Assembly (NCBI GenBank): GCA_015657535.1
Contig: JADHZB010000326.1
Coordinates: 2,081-66,080 of the forward strand
Direction of reading: 5' to 3'
Source: Nephromyces sp. MM_2019
Taxonomy: Eukaryota > Apicomplexa > Aconoidasida > Nephromycida
Length of the DNA: 64,000 nucleotides
Positions 1 through 11,519 of the stretch are shown in pieces; within the stretch, counting starts at the first letter, position 1, and the number at the start of each line of letters is the position of its first letter. The position numbers and the translations under genes are program-made. The notes beneath the pieces were generated by a model. That model had not been told where the DNA came from. It searched no databases and saw only the letters and a program-made list of their open reading frames with translations.

Positions 1-137
1 CACACGAGCATACAACACACACACGAGCATACAACACACACACGAGCATACAACACACACACGAGCATACAACACACACACGAGCATACAACACACACAC
101 GAGCATACAACACACACACGAGCATACAACACACGCA
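1..137. repeat. 19-bp minisatellite, 7 copies
   Basis: A unit of 19 bp containing CGAGCATACAAC followed by CA dinucleotides starts at 5, 24, 43, 62, 81, 100 and 119 and is almost perfectly conserved. It degrades into a general CA-rich tract up to about 175. It lies at the window edge downstream of the GTPase exon at 908-957, so it may be intronic to that minus-strand gene. It does not resemble a TTAGGG- or TTTAGGG-type telomere. Confidence 0.95.
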
Positions 138-199
138 CCACACACACCACGCACACAAACGCCAAATATATATTACACACGCTTAATAATCCAACAAAA

Positions 200-345
200 A
201 CAGGCTGGGAACGGATATTACAGACTTTGAAGGTGCACTCTTCATGGAGGAATATACTCCACTTTCTGAGCCGATCAAACCGAGTGAGCGATAGCAAACT
301 ACCGAATAAAGAGTGAAGGGTGTGTGCTGTGGTTCACCTAGCCAT
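200..345 (-). other. Possible exon, frame uncertain
   Basis: A locally GC-richer stretch is open in two minus-strand frames and follows plausible acceptors (…GGCTAG at about 341, …CGGTAG at about 300). Phase would allow it to follow the 957-908 exon of the GTPase gene, but its translation does not resemble the segment expected after the P-loop region of that family. It may be a terminal exon or chance. Confidence 0.2.
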
Positions 346-907
346 AACCATTGCTTACCAAACTTTGCTCAAATATGTAGCAAAAGACTCATTTATCTCA
401 GAAAATATTGAAGAAACCAGAAAAATCCTTAAAAATTAAACAGTGAGAATCAATTACTCTAAAGTAAGCTCAATATATTCATACTTTCTCTTCTTTTGAT
501 GACTATGGTAGCAAATTATAGCCAATTTTCCCACCTTTTACAGTTTCATAGCATGCAATACTACTTTGGAGGAAAGGAAAGTTTTTGAATAAGTTAGAAT
601 GTATTTTTTAAGGATTTTTTTGCTAATTAAAATACTAAAAATCTCAAATTTTAGAGTGAATTTACAAGATTTATCACACACATTCACAAAATCTGCGAAT
701 CAGCCCCACCTTCTTGAGGATTTTAGCTATAATAGCCCTTACAAAAAATTATCTTCACCCCGTTAGAAATTTTAGCTCCACTTTTTTACATCAAAACCTT
801 TGAAAATAACAAAAATTGTAAACCCAAAAATTGAAGACACCAGAAATCAATAGTCAAATAAAACACTAAAGCTTAGCTACGATAAAAATTTTCATACAAA
901 CAAATAC

Positions 908-3363
908 CGATTGCCATTCCAACGCTCTGAACTGCCTCCTGGACGAACCAGTTAATGCTGCAACAGCAAAAAATAGCATACAAAATTGCTCTAAACACAT
1001 GCAAAAACCGCCTAAAACACTTTGCAAATGCAAGCTCAATCAGAGTATACAAAAGAAGCAAAGTTGACAATAAATCAAAAATATATGATAAAGAAGTCCT
1101 TTTTTAGTGCATTCAGCAACACTTTCAGTGTGTGTATTCAAAGTATTCATAAAATCCGCAAATTCGTGTACGAAAAGATTTTTTGATTGGAAAGTATCGC
1201 GTAAAATTAAGCCTAATTTTTTAGGAAACAAATTCATTTGAAGCTTCAAAGATTATTGCAGAAAGTAATGCAATGTTTAAATGTGAATTTCGCAAATATT
1301 CGAGCTGAAGAGCCAAATCTTTGTAGCGTAAAATTGTGAAAAAACTCTAGAAAAAGTAATGGAAAAAAACTTTCTAGGACTCACAACCATCTGAAGCAGG
1401 AGAAAATTTTATAGATACCGGCTGATAGCTATTGAAGATTATGTAAAGCAAGAATATTGCATGAAAAAACGAGCCAAGATCGTTGCACTGACACACACAT
1501 TCTGTAGTAAAAACGTGTGTTTAAAAGCTGCCAGAGGTTGATAGAGTGCGTATCAAACGCATAAGCTAGAGCCTATGCCGTCCTTTTTTTTTCTAATATA
1601 TTACCACCATTTTTCACAAAAATGAGCAGCAAAGCAGGCAGGATATCTACCATTAGTTTCTTATATGGTGTTTCACTGCACATGTTCAAATTCTAGGTAC
1701 TAATAAGAATAAAAATGAAAAAATAAAGCAAAAATGCCGAAAACTTGAAAAAGGCGTCTAGAAATAGCTTTTTTCATACTAATACTGCACTTTTTTCTGC
1801 AAAGTTTTTTGTCACTCTGTAAGCTTTTCGAACTTGCCGTAAAGCATTTTTGCACCTTCACAACCTCAGTAATAAAACTGCATTTTTTATTCAAAATCGT
1901 TTAAAAAAAGCTTCTCTAATAAATTCGCTTCGCATTCTATGAGTGCCTAGTCTGAAAAACCAAATTAGCTTTCTTCGATAAAAAAAGGAGAGCAACACAC
2001 ACATATACATAAATTAAAACAAGATTAAACAATAGCAAGCCAGTAAAAAGGTTGAACAAAATTGTAGCCAAGCGTACAGGATTGGTAACAATAAACAAAT
2101 TACGCTTTAAAGCTTACAAGGTACTTTTTCCGGCAGAAACATTCCCTAAAATCAGGACGCCAGTCTTCAGCTTTGGCCGAGTAAGAGGGATATCTATCTT
2201 ATCCGCTAAGAAATTAAGCTTATAAATATGTTAATGTATAGATTCAGGCAGCAAAATTTCAAGCATATTCCGCCAAGCTATGAAAAAAATCAGCAACAAA
2301 AACTAGAGATTCTCTTTGAAATCAAAAAGAGGGGGAGAATTTTAACACTCAAAGAAGTACAGACATTGTAGAAAACAAATCAAAGCTGTTAAAAAGATAT
2401 GTGTGCAGCTACTAGCAAGTTGTTGAAAACTCGATCAACATAAAAAAAATTGATGTATGTACACGGATATCTACAGAAAAATTGTACCATTTTCATAAGA
2501 ATCAAGCAATCGGACATTCACAATTCTAGCATTAAAACATATATACCCATACATTAAGGAACAAAACAAAGAAATACCGGAAAACAGGATAAAAAAGATG
2601 AATACGTCGGTATAGACGCATATCGTAGTTGAGCGCTGGAGCAGCCTACTCTTTTTTCATATACATTCTACAACCTAGAAAAATTGTCTTTTTTGAAGTC
2701 AGTGGAGCTATGCTGCATTCCTCAAAAATGTTAAAAGACTTGAAAAGTTGAATTTCAGAGAAACTTGAAAAACATTGCTCAAAACTTGTAGAAATCTCCA
2801 TCAATTTATCAAAAAGCACTATGCACGCCTAGTATTTGCTTGAAACACACTGTAAATCACGCTTAAAATTAAGCTCTGCTCGTTTTTTCCGAATTCACGG
2901 GTGTTACCGATGGAGAGAAGCGTTCGGGGCTTCAATCCCGAGTTGGACTTTTTTAACAATTTGGCATCTCCACTGGAGTACAGCTCATCCGCCTTTGAAA
3001 AAAAAGTTTTTCACAGAAGAAGGCAAATAACCTATCTTTGAAAGAGAAGGTTTTCAGAAAAAGAAGAAGAAGAAGAAGGCAAATAACCCGTCTTTGAAAG
3101 AGAAAGTTTTCATAGAAGAAAGCAAATCAAGCATCTTTGAAAGAGAAGATTTTCACAAGAAGAAGGCAAATCAACCAAATAAGTAGAGCTGGTACGGTTC
3201 TACTATCAATAGCTGCAATAAATTTCGTAGATTTCTTAAAAATCAACTATACAAAAATACTAAAAGCTTTGAGTATACCTTATGCAAATAATATTGGCGA
3301 AGCCTAGAATGCTCGCTATTGGCATTCATAAAGGCGTGAATGCTATGGGCATCAGCGTACATC
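908..3363 (-). CDS. Dynamin-superfamily (sarcalumenin/EHD-like) GTPase, partial
   Basis: Four phase-compatible exons are visible on the minus strand: 3363-3279, 2992-2908, 2205-2118 and 957-908. Translated in order they give an N-terminal helical region, then a basic stretch, then the P-loop GNVSAGKST (about 2143-2121), and directly across an intron INWFVQEAVQSVGMAI. P-loop followed by FINW and a GMAI-type segment is the hallmark of the sarcalumenin/eps15 (EHD-like) dynamin group, membrane-remodelling GTPases. Splicing is GT-AG throughout and the phase is preserved at each join (0, +1, +2). The rest of the G domain and the C-terminus are missing: the last exon ends in a donor at 907 and the gene continues off the left edge or into 1-900, where I found no convincing next exon. 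The 5' end is also unresolved. A short open stretch near 3720-3790 could be a further 5' exon. I am confident of the P-loop family and less sure of the subfamily. Confidence 0.7.
2993..3178. repeat. Four tandem copies of a splice-acceptor region
   Basis: Imperfect repeats begin at 2993, 3036, 3092 and 3134 (spacings 43, 56, 42). Each contains CTTTGAAAGAGAA followed by TTTTC, AGAAGAAGGC and AAAT. The second copy carries an extra AAG run. Read on the minus strand, each copy is a pyrimidine-rich tract ending in TTTCAAAG. In the first copy this is the actual acceptor of the GTPase exon at 2992-2908; the other three lie in the intron just upstream. Confidence 0.85.
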
Positions 3364-3379
3364 CTGCAAGTAGAAGCAT

Positions 3380-4650
3380 GGCATAACCATGAAATCGAGC
3401 AGTTTGCCAAGAAGCACACGCAAATAAATACGGCTTTTCGCTAGAAGAGGCACGTCAAGGGCAGATACTTTAAAAAATGAGATCCAGTAGATGGAGACTT
3501 CAAAAATGGAAGATCACAGAATAAAGCGGTGCTTTTTCCTTTTTTCAACTTTAATTTTGTTTCATAAAACAAACTTCAAGAATTTCAGCTAAAAATCACA
3601 TTAGGAGTAAATATAAACGTAATAACGGCGATGAAACTGAATCTAAAAAAAATTAAATCTTACATAAGAGAATTTAGAATATATGCTTTTCATTATGATG
3701 CAAGCTATATTTGAGGCATGTGTAATTCTCGAGAGTAGCAAAATTTTCCAATAATATCCACAGCATCTTCCGCGCAGAAATACTGTCATGCGCTATGTAA
3801 CTGTAGTTTTTCGATGCTTGCATCTAAGCCAGATATTTTCGAATGCACCAAAAAAAATCTCATATCAAGAGGGAAGCAGTTGCTTTCTTATTTCACAACA
3901 AAAAAAAGTATCACCATATATCCTTTCGTAAAAAAGCATATTTCCGGCAAATTTCCGATACAGAACACAACAACTCAACTTATCCCATCAAATTGCATCA
4001 AAAATTCCACCCATTTGACAAGCATTTTTGGCTTACGTTAGGATAGCTTTGAAGCAGCGGCGTTAAGCAGTAGCAACGAAATTTAGTAGTGCTCCACACC
4101 TCATCACACAGAAAAACAATTTTGTAGTCAATAACACTTGGCAATAAATTATGTCTTGGTAGTATTCAGATGTGTGTAGTACCGTTGAAAACACAATAGC
4201 ACCAGGAAATAATATATTGGAACCTCAAAAAAATATGCTTCGTAAGCTTTCTTTCTATTGAGATGACTGAAGCATCCCATAACCTTACTATATTCGGATG
4301 ATTTTACGGTAATAGACGAACGAGTAGGTCAAAATGTATCTTCTGTTTCCGATTTACCCTTGTATTTGCGTGATTATCTTTCCAACAATGCAAAAATGCA
4401 ATACATGCCTGCTGAAAGCGAGCTCTCCACTAAGTAATCGACAAAGGATTCGAGCTTTACATAGTAGAGCTTGAGCTTACAAAGGCTTTGATGCTGTGTC
4501 AAGTGTAACGACGCTTGCTTATATGTGCGTGTTCCTTTTCTAAGAGCTTTCCTGTTTTTTTTTTGCCTGTAGATTTCTCTATTTCGAGGATTATATTCCT
4601 GCTTGGCGTTTCACACAATGCGCAGTCATCAAAATTGACTGGGAGATATT
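3380..4650. other. No supported gene
   Basis: A-rich sequence with only short open frames. One minus-strand stretch at about 3720-3790 reads as a plausible helical peptide after a TGACAG acceptor but has no clear donor. I see nothing else. Confidence 0.5.
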
Positions 4651-4655
4651 CATAG

Positions 4656-5017
4656 ACCGCCGGTAGCTTAGTTCTCCAAGGACATCAATCGCTACTTACA
4701 CTATAGTTGGATGGAAGACAGTATTACAGGTATTCTCTGCGAGGAGTGCGACGCTTTCTTTCAGTGCATCATACACTGCCGGCAGCCTGCCTTATTTTCC
4801 AAAGACAACAATCGCTACACTATAGCTGAACGGAAGACAGTAGTACCGACTCTGATGCATTTGCTCCAAGGCGTGCGACGCCTCGTGTGCGTTACAGACC
4901 GCCAGCAGCCTGCCTTGTACTCTGGGGACATCGATTGCTAGACTCTAGCTGGACGGAATACAGTAGTACTAACTCTGATGTGGCATTCGTTTCGAGGTGT
5001 GCGATGCTTTTTGTGTT
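4656..5017. repeat. Three degenerate ~120-bp tandem repeats
   Basis: The landmark ACCGCC/ACTGCC-GGCAGC recurs at 4656, 4775 and 4898 (spacings 119 and 123). Each copy also holds a block like ACAATCGCTACACTATAGCTG, then GGAAGACAGTA, then GTGCGACGC. Divergence of roughly 20-30% indicates an old duplication. It is moderately GC-rich against an AT-rich background and carries no conserved reading frame across the copies. Confidence 0.75.
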
Positions 5018-5019
5018 GC

Positions 5020-6285
5020 AAAATTGGCAAACAACAAGTATAAACAGGAAAAAAATTAATTGCAGCAATGGCTCTATTCCAAATAGACTACCTTAACAAA
5101 GCATTGTATAGAATTTGCAAAAATACTCAATAGAAGATGCAAGGACATATTTTCTAGCAGCTTCCAAGGTGCATAGTAACTCGCTAGGATGATATTGCTC
5201 TATAGAACGATCGTTCATGATTGAGGAAATAGCAGAGAGGATCATCCGCAAGAGTGTTGATGTGCGAAATTATCTCTGTAAATATATGCCATGCGCTTAC
5301 TGGCAACAAGGACATGGTTAATGGGGTAATTCTAGGTGTATCCTAAATTGTCGCGTATATACAAGTATTCATCAGGAAAGTCGTGTGAACTCGCTACACC
5401 GTGAAAGGCATTTGAATTATTATCAACTGTGATGAAGTATCGCTATATCATCCAGCTACCAAGGGCTCATTTTTGTTCCCCTTAATCACGCTCCATAAGC
5501 TCTAATATTAGCAAAGGCGATAATCTCTATATAATACTTTCAATGTATTATATTTTCAGTTAGGGAGTTGCTATAGGTTAACGATATATCTTCTTTTCTT
5601 TTGTTAATTTATAAGCTGTCCATTAAGTATAGTTCTTCCCAGTTTTTGTCACAGGCATTAACCCCCATATGCATTTCCAGTCAGTGATATTAAAGTTCAT
5701 CAGTAAACGCTTAATTTCCAAAAACTACAGCCTGAAGTGACAGAGGTACTTTGGCAGTCTTCGAAGCGTGCCTTGAAGGCTGTTCTCTTTGAGAATGGCT
5801 GATTGCTGCAACTCCAATAAAATCAATAAGCATTATTGAGGCATGCTCTGTGCTTGAGCAACTTTCTTTGTTGATCGCCCTTCCGCCCAGATAAGCTCAG
5901 TATGCGCGTAGACAACAGTGCAAAGTGCTACTTTGTCCATTTTCTAGGGTCTAAGTGACTGTGCAGTACAACAATAATAACTTACAACAGGGATGCTAAA
6001 GACCTAAAACTACCAAAAACAGCTTTATTTTGCTGCTCTTATGCCATGCTTTACTAAAGCCTTTAATAAAATGCTTAATTGTAATATCATCAACCGTACT
6101 TTCTTTGATAAGCTACTAGTACTATTGCGTGAAAAGGATTGAGAGCAGTAATAGTCCTAAAGAGAAAACAAATGTGCATTTACTACGCGGATAAACGCTG
6201 AAATTAAAATTTTGCTTGCATATTTTTTAGTCAATGAGTTTCAGCGCTGCAGCTTTGGGAACCTGTAGGAACTGCACTGGCCCGC
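5020..6285. other. No supported gene
   Basis: Short frames only, with no splice-consistent exon recognised on either strand. Confidence 0.5.
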
Positions 6286-6289
6286 GAGA

Positions 6290-6715
6290 GTTTTTAAAAG
6301 TATGAGTATCGCTTACCGGCATAACGCTGGTGCAGAGCACAACTGGAATTGCGTCTAAAATATCTAATTCAGAAGGTGTAGAGTTTGTAATTGCTAATAC
6401 TGATGCCTAGGCTTTAGCTCATTCTAAGTGTGAAAATAAAATACAACTTGGAATTAAAGCTACCAAAGGTCTTGGAGCGGGTGCAGATCCTGAAGTAGGA
6501 AAAAATGTTGCAGAAGAATCTGAGGCTGAAAGTAGAGGATATTTTGAAAGTCATAATTTGGTTTTTATTACTTCTGGTATGGGAGGAGGAACTGGAACTG
6601 GTGCTGCTCCTGTATTAGCAAAAATAGCTAATATCAGAATCCGGAATACTATATTCTCAAGTACGATTTTCTTTGAGCATCGAAGCGATTGCAGTTAGCG
6701 CGAAACGCTTTGAAT
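6290..6715 (+). pseudogene. ftsZ: Decayed bacterial ftsZ fragment
   Basis: The frame at 6372-6632 reads as the FtsZ GTPase domain: EGVEFVIANTDA, then a TAG at 6408-6410 exactly where FtsZ has a conserved Gln, then [20 protein letters not shown], then [20 protein letters not shown]. The tubulin/FtsZ signature GGGTGTG is encoded at 6582-6602. After IAN (about 6632) the frame shifts by one base to SGILYSQV…, matching the family's GILTVGVVTKPF strand in degraded form. Upstream (about 6290-6370) the G-box region is recognisable only as broken sequence. About 85 codons are readable against 350-400 in a full gene. The AT-rich wobble and the alphaproteobacterial-like IQLG…KGLGAGA pattern suggest transfer from a bacterium; a nuclear mitochondrial- or plastid-type FtsZ is the alternative. 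No introns or targeting sequence are visible. Confidence 0.88.
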
Positions 6716-6729
6716 TGCAATTTGCGCAT

Positions 6730-9390
6730 ATGTTATAAAAAAATATAAATTCATTCAAAAATGCACATCTTGCCGCAGCAGCATTGCATAAGTGTATGGA
6801 GTATAAAATTCTTTCTAGAATGTTAAAGAATTTATTTGAAATTCCTGTAGGCTTTGTCTTAAAAATCTGTAACTCGTACTTCTTTTGCATAATGTGGTTA
6901 AAAAGCACAGTTTTCACGAAAAATAAACCGAGAAAATTTATGCCTCCCCGATTGCAAGCAAGGAATTCTGGGAAGTTAATTGCGGTAGGGGTAAGAGTAT
7001 TAAAGTGAATATGCTAGGTTAATTCAGTTTTGATGCGTGTGTTGTTATGTTCTTATTAGTCTAGCAATGAAAAATGACTACATTATATTGCTATGCTGGA
7101 GTATAATCCGCTTTATCATTTTATCTACCGGGTGAGCAAATCTTCGTTCTCATACTCATATCGGGATTTGTGCTGAAATAGCTAATGCAGCACCAAGCTT
7201 TTAAAATACGGAGGTTAAATTCGCTGAAAGCAGTCATATGCAACGATTGTACTGTTGTTCTTCCTACTCAGCTGATCTAACGAATAGATCTTATGAAATT
7301 AAATCATGATAGAGATCATACTTCCAAAAACAAGAGCCCATTAGCGCGATTTGATCGCAAAAATAAAGCAAAAACAGCTTTTATACAAAGAATCAACATG
7401 AATATGCCATATGGTGAGGTAAATTAAGCTGTGAACTATGCGATAACGTATTCATTCGTTGCAAGAGTGTAGGTAAAGCCGCTATTGGCGAGATTCAAAT
7501 TGTGAGTATTTGAATTTTACAGGATGAAAAAAGTGTTCCCGCAGGAATTTGTTTGTACAGATTTTATCGTAAATTTCATCTAATTGCTTGAAAGCTTAGA
7601 ACGGAAGCTTAGTTACAAACATAAATTCCGGGAGTTGCAATCCCTGAGGCTTCGCAGCGAAAGAGCGTAAGCAAAAAGATAATTTTATATTTAGTAACTT
7701 GAGTAATCCTGTATATACGCGTTTTTGTTAAATTCTTTTTTTTTAAGCAAATGTTCATCTCTGCGCATGAGAAAAAAGCCTAGTTTGAAATTTATTTTGT
7801 GCTTAAAACATTTAGAAACCTCATGGACTAAGCGTTAGCTCGGTACTCTGCTTTCAATATTTCTACTTATATACTTAGTAACCATTTCAATTTAAGCTCC
7901 ACCTTCCTGCTATTTTTAGATGGGAATAACATATATTATCGGGTAATTCAAATGCAAAATACTAAACAAAATTAGACATAAATAAGTATTCTTTATTAAA
8001 ACTTATGGGTAATGACTATAATGAAGCACAGACTTTCTTGCCTTGATACACAACCAGCCAAGTACCATAACTAAGCCCATCGATTATATTTTAGCAAGTT
8101 TTGGAGCATGCTCCAGAATGTTACAATGAGTATGCACGAAATAACCAGATAAACATTGCTGTGTGGGTACCTCCTCGCGCAGGCTACCACCATAATGAAG
8201 ACGCCATAAAAAATTATCCAACAAAACGCCAACACAGGACGTTCATATTCCACTGCGTAGGTCAGGCCACGCGCCCGCGGGGTAACGAGCTGTTATAAAA
8301 TGTGCTGTGCTAAGACAAAGGAGGAACCTACCACCATGTGCTGCATTATGTTTCAAAAATAAACGTGCGCCAACGCGTTGTGTGCCTCCTTCCAATGGTG
8401 AACTCCTGCTTAGAGCAACTGTCTGAACGTGAGGGGTTCCTTATATCTTCCCCGAAATGAGTTGATCAGCAAGACGTAGTTTGGGAGTCTTCATGGCGTT
8501 TAAAAGCTGGAAATTACCGTTCGAATATCACTAGTAGGGAATCCGTACCCCCCCTGTTGCGTGAGGGACCAGCTTTTGAAGCATTTCGTATGAGATATAT
8601 TCGTGCTCGCTGCTTCGTACTTATAACTCCTTCAGCCAAATACGACTTAAATAGTTCCTGAAGGAATTATTTTTGTGTACGAAAGTAATTGTTACACCCC
8701 GGCATAGTATGTTTTAGCTTCTCGTGGCATCTTGTACATACTTCCGTATAAGTAGCAGGTTTACATACGCTTGGAAATCTTTGCGGTGGTCCTGCCATTT
8801 TTTTACTTTTTGGCGTATGGAGATTTGTGAGATTATCTATATTGAGGTGTGATCATTCGAATTTTTTCTTTAAGTGCATAGGCTGTTAATCCTGGATGTT
8901 GCAGACTCCCTTCAGCTCGGCATATGAAGATTCGCTAAATGGGCAAGGGCTCTGAACTAGACAAGTCCGCCCTATTTTGAATAAAAAAAAGTGCCTCAAA
9001 TGGCAGCCCAACAACTGAAAATAAGCGCCTCACTCACACTAGAGTGATACCGCCAACGATTTGCAGGTTAATCGCTTTGCGCACATTCTAAGCTTGCTTT
9101 CTTTTTTATTCAATCACGCGTAATATTTGTGATGAGGAAGGCAAACTTGAGGGTGCATGTTAACCTCTCGATGCAGCGCCTAATAAGGTTCCATTTATTG
9201 CTCCAATGCGAATAAATATATAATTTCAGAAGTTGTTCAGTGTTTTTTAGCGCTTAAACTGGTACTTGAGCTTTTTCGTTCAAAGTAGCTATGCAGTTTA
9301 CAATAATTATTTGATTGAGCTTTCCAAATAAATGGCACTTTTTGCTCGGTATATTGGGTGTTTTATTCTATTCTTGCGTGATGGCGCTAG
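6730..9390. other. No supported gene
   Basis: Contains only short, mutually overlapping frames, the longest about 85 codons. Parts have a bacterial-like feel (AT-rich wobble with many in-frame stops around 7250-7650) but I could not assign any to a family. They might be further decayed transferred DNA. Confidence 0.4.
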
Positions 9391-9396
9391 CTGTAA

Positions 9397-9903
9397 ATGA
9401 ATCATTTTCCCATGTCAAATATATATATGGGTTTAAGTAAAGCGTATCCATTAGTCCTTTTCAAAAAAAATGCCCGGCAATCTGCGCATTGGTGCTTATG
9501 TAAAGTGTTTTATGCATGCAGAATGCTAACACATTGTCTTTGTTGGCGTCATTCTGCTAATTTTTGCTCATTTAGTGTGGTAAGTTCGCTTGAACCTTGT
9601 ATTCAAGAGAATATCATAATACTTGAAAAAGGAGAATTTCATGCTCTTGGTGAATATTCGTTGATGATAGATTTCCCAGCTGGTTGGAAGATTCTGCATA
9701 TGGTGAAAGCGAGTCACAGCATAATTTTACCTGCCTTTGGCGCTAACGCTTTTCATTTTGTGCACAACCTGAATTTTGTAACAGCGACAAAAATAAGTGT
9801 TTTTGCATGCACAGCTTTCTCCTTATTTTCATGTAAACATCTCTCATTTCTTCTGTTTCTTCTTGTCTCCTTGTTTTCACAAATCCTACCATCTTTTTTA
9901 TAG
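9397..9903 (+). other. Open frame of 168 codons, unassigned
   Basis: The longest frame in the left 11 kb, starting at ATG 9397. The central part (about codons 68-125) has a protein-like composition, but the N- and C-terminal parts are Cys/Phe/Leu-rich, as in translated T-rich non-coding DNA. A strong donor-like GTAAGT lies inside it at about 9580 (TGGTAAGTTC). No family resemblance was recognised. It could contain an exon or be chance. Confidence 0.2.
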
Positions 9904-9904
9904 T

Positions 9905-11519
9905 GGAAAGCTCTTGCGATTGCAGCTACATCAATAATTTCGCTCTTAAATGAAGCTGAATAAATTTGTCAAGAACTTTATATAATTTGTAGTTTTTTTT
10001 GCCCTTCAGAATAAGTGTGCTTGATTTATTTATCAGCTGAATAAGAACCAAGATATGTAGTAAATCGTTTGGATTCACTACTCCCAAACTTTCGGATTGT
10101 GTGCTCATAAACGTTTTTTTCGCATTATTCATCTCTTTTTTATTATGATGGTACCATTTGATGAATTGTAGTATATTACACTCATTCCATTATTCCGTTT
10201 AAATTATGCAGGACCTTGTTATGGCCATTATTGGAGGAAAGCTGCATGAAGGACATGTGCATCTATGCGCTTGGATCACTATTTCACCTTGTTTATAGCA
10301 CTAGTAATTATACGCATGGGACTGCCATCCTAGAAATTTTTTTTCAAAATTTTTCAAACTAGATTTTTTGCTTTTGGATTATATATTCGTGTTGTCTGCT
10401 TTCATTTGACGTATGTGATAAAATTTGTTGCATTGCTTTAGTGCCGTTTGCAAGTGATCTTCTTGGCTAATAATAGCTACAAGAAGCGGATTCTATGTTG
10501 CTAACAAAATCTGAACTCTCACAATGGAAGAGCACGTTAAGTTGATGCTCATTTAATGCTTTTTCCTGTGCGTAAAAAAGGCATTTCTTATCACTTTTTT
10601 ACAAAAAAAGGAGCTATACTAATTTTTGAGAGAGAAGACTTTTTTTTTTTAAATTAAAACTGGTGTGAATGTATCTGCCTGTTTTTTTTGTAGCTTTTTT
10701 GCCTTTTTTTGAATTTTTTAAGAGATTACTCCATTATTATGTTTTTTCGTACTATTTGCTAGTTAATAGCATGTCTGCTGACCAAAATTCTGGCTTGGGA
10801 ACATGTAATTTTAGAGGTATTATTGCATGTAAACATTGGCTAAACTAATTTGTTGGCAGTGAAGTTTCGTGCATTTCAATAGGAGTATCACTTTTTGAAC
10901 TAGGCAAAGTCGTAGCAACAAAATTTCATTGGTGCATATATTAAATTGGCAGATGTGAGCATAAGCAGAAATTTCCTATTCTTGATATATATTTATGTCA
11001 GAATGTTGGCCTGTTTGAAGTTATAGAATCCAGATTGCATTTCCTGTTTTATTCGGTGCTCTTCTATGTCCTTTAAAAAAATGAATAGTAGCAAAATTTG
11101 CGGAAATTTCCACTAGCATATATAGTAGTGCAAGTGCTATCAACGCAATTTCTCTGATAAATTTGCACGTATTTGCTTGCTTTACGAATATTACTAGTCT
11201 GCGTGTTGAGAGTTTTTTTGACCTTGTTTATATTATGCATGCAAGAATATTAATGTAGTTTTTACAAAAATTTGAGGCCTTGGTTGTATAGCTGGTTTGT
11301 CGCTTTTAAAGTGCTGCTGTAAACACTTTAGAGATTCTCTAGTCTCTATTTATTAAAAAGGCTGGAATTTGTTTTCCTTTGACATCTTCCTGGGAAAATT
11401 TTTAGCTTTTGGCTTTGAGGTTGCTACATAGGCTTATTGAAAAAAAGTTTGAACCCCCCAAACACATTCACACACTTGAACGAATAGTTTGAAACAGCAA
11501 TTGTACACCTCTACTAAAA
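9905..11519. other. T-rich intergenic region upstream of the ERD2-like gene
   Basis: T-rich sequence with poly-T runs (e.g. 10640-10720) and no exon recognised. It includes the upstream region of the gene starting at 11520; no clear core promoter motif could be assigned. Confidence 0.5.

Noticed and set aside
1..175. Telomere or CRISPR-like array at the window start
   Set aside because: The 19-bp units are contiguous without spacers and contain CA-rich sequence unlike telomere motifs; a simple minisatellite explains it.
6290..6715. Treating the ftsZ stretch as a functional gene
   Set aside because: It has an in-frame TAG in the GTPase domain, a frameshift after about 85 codons, and no recognisable start, C-terminus or introns.
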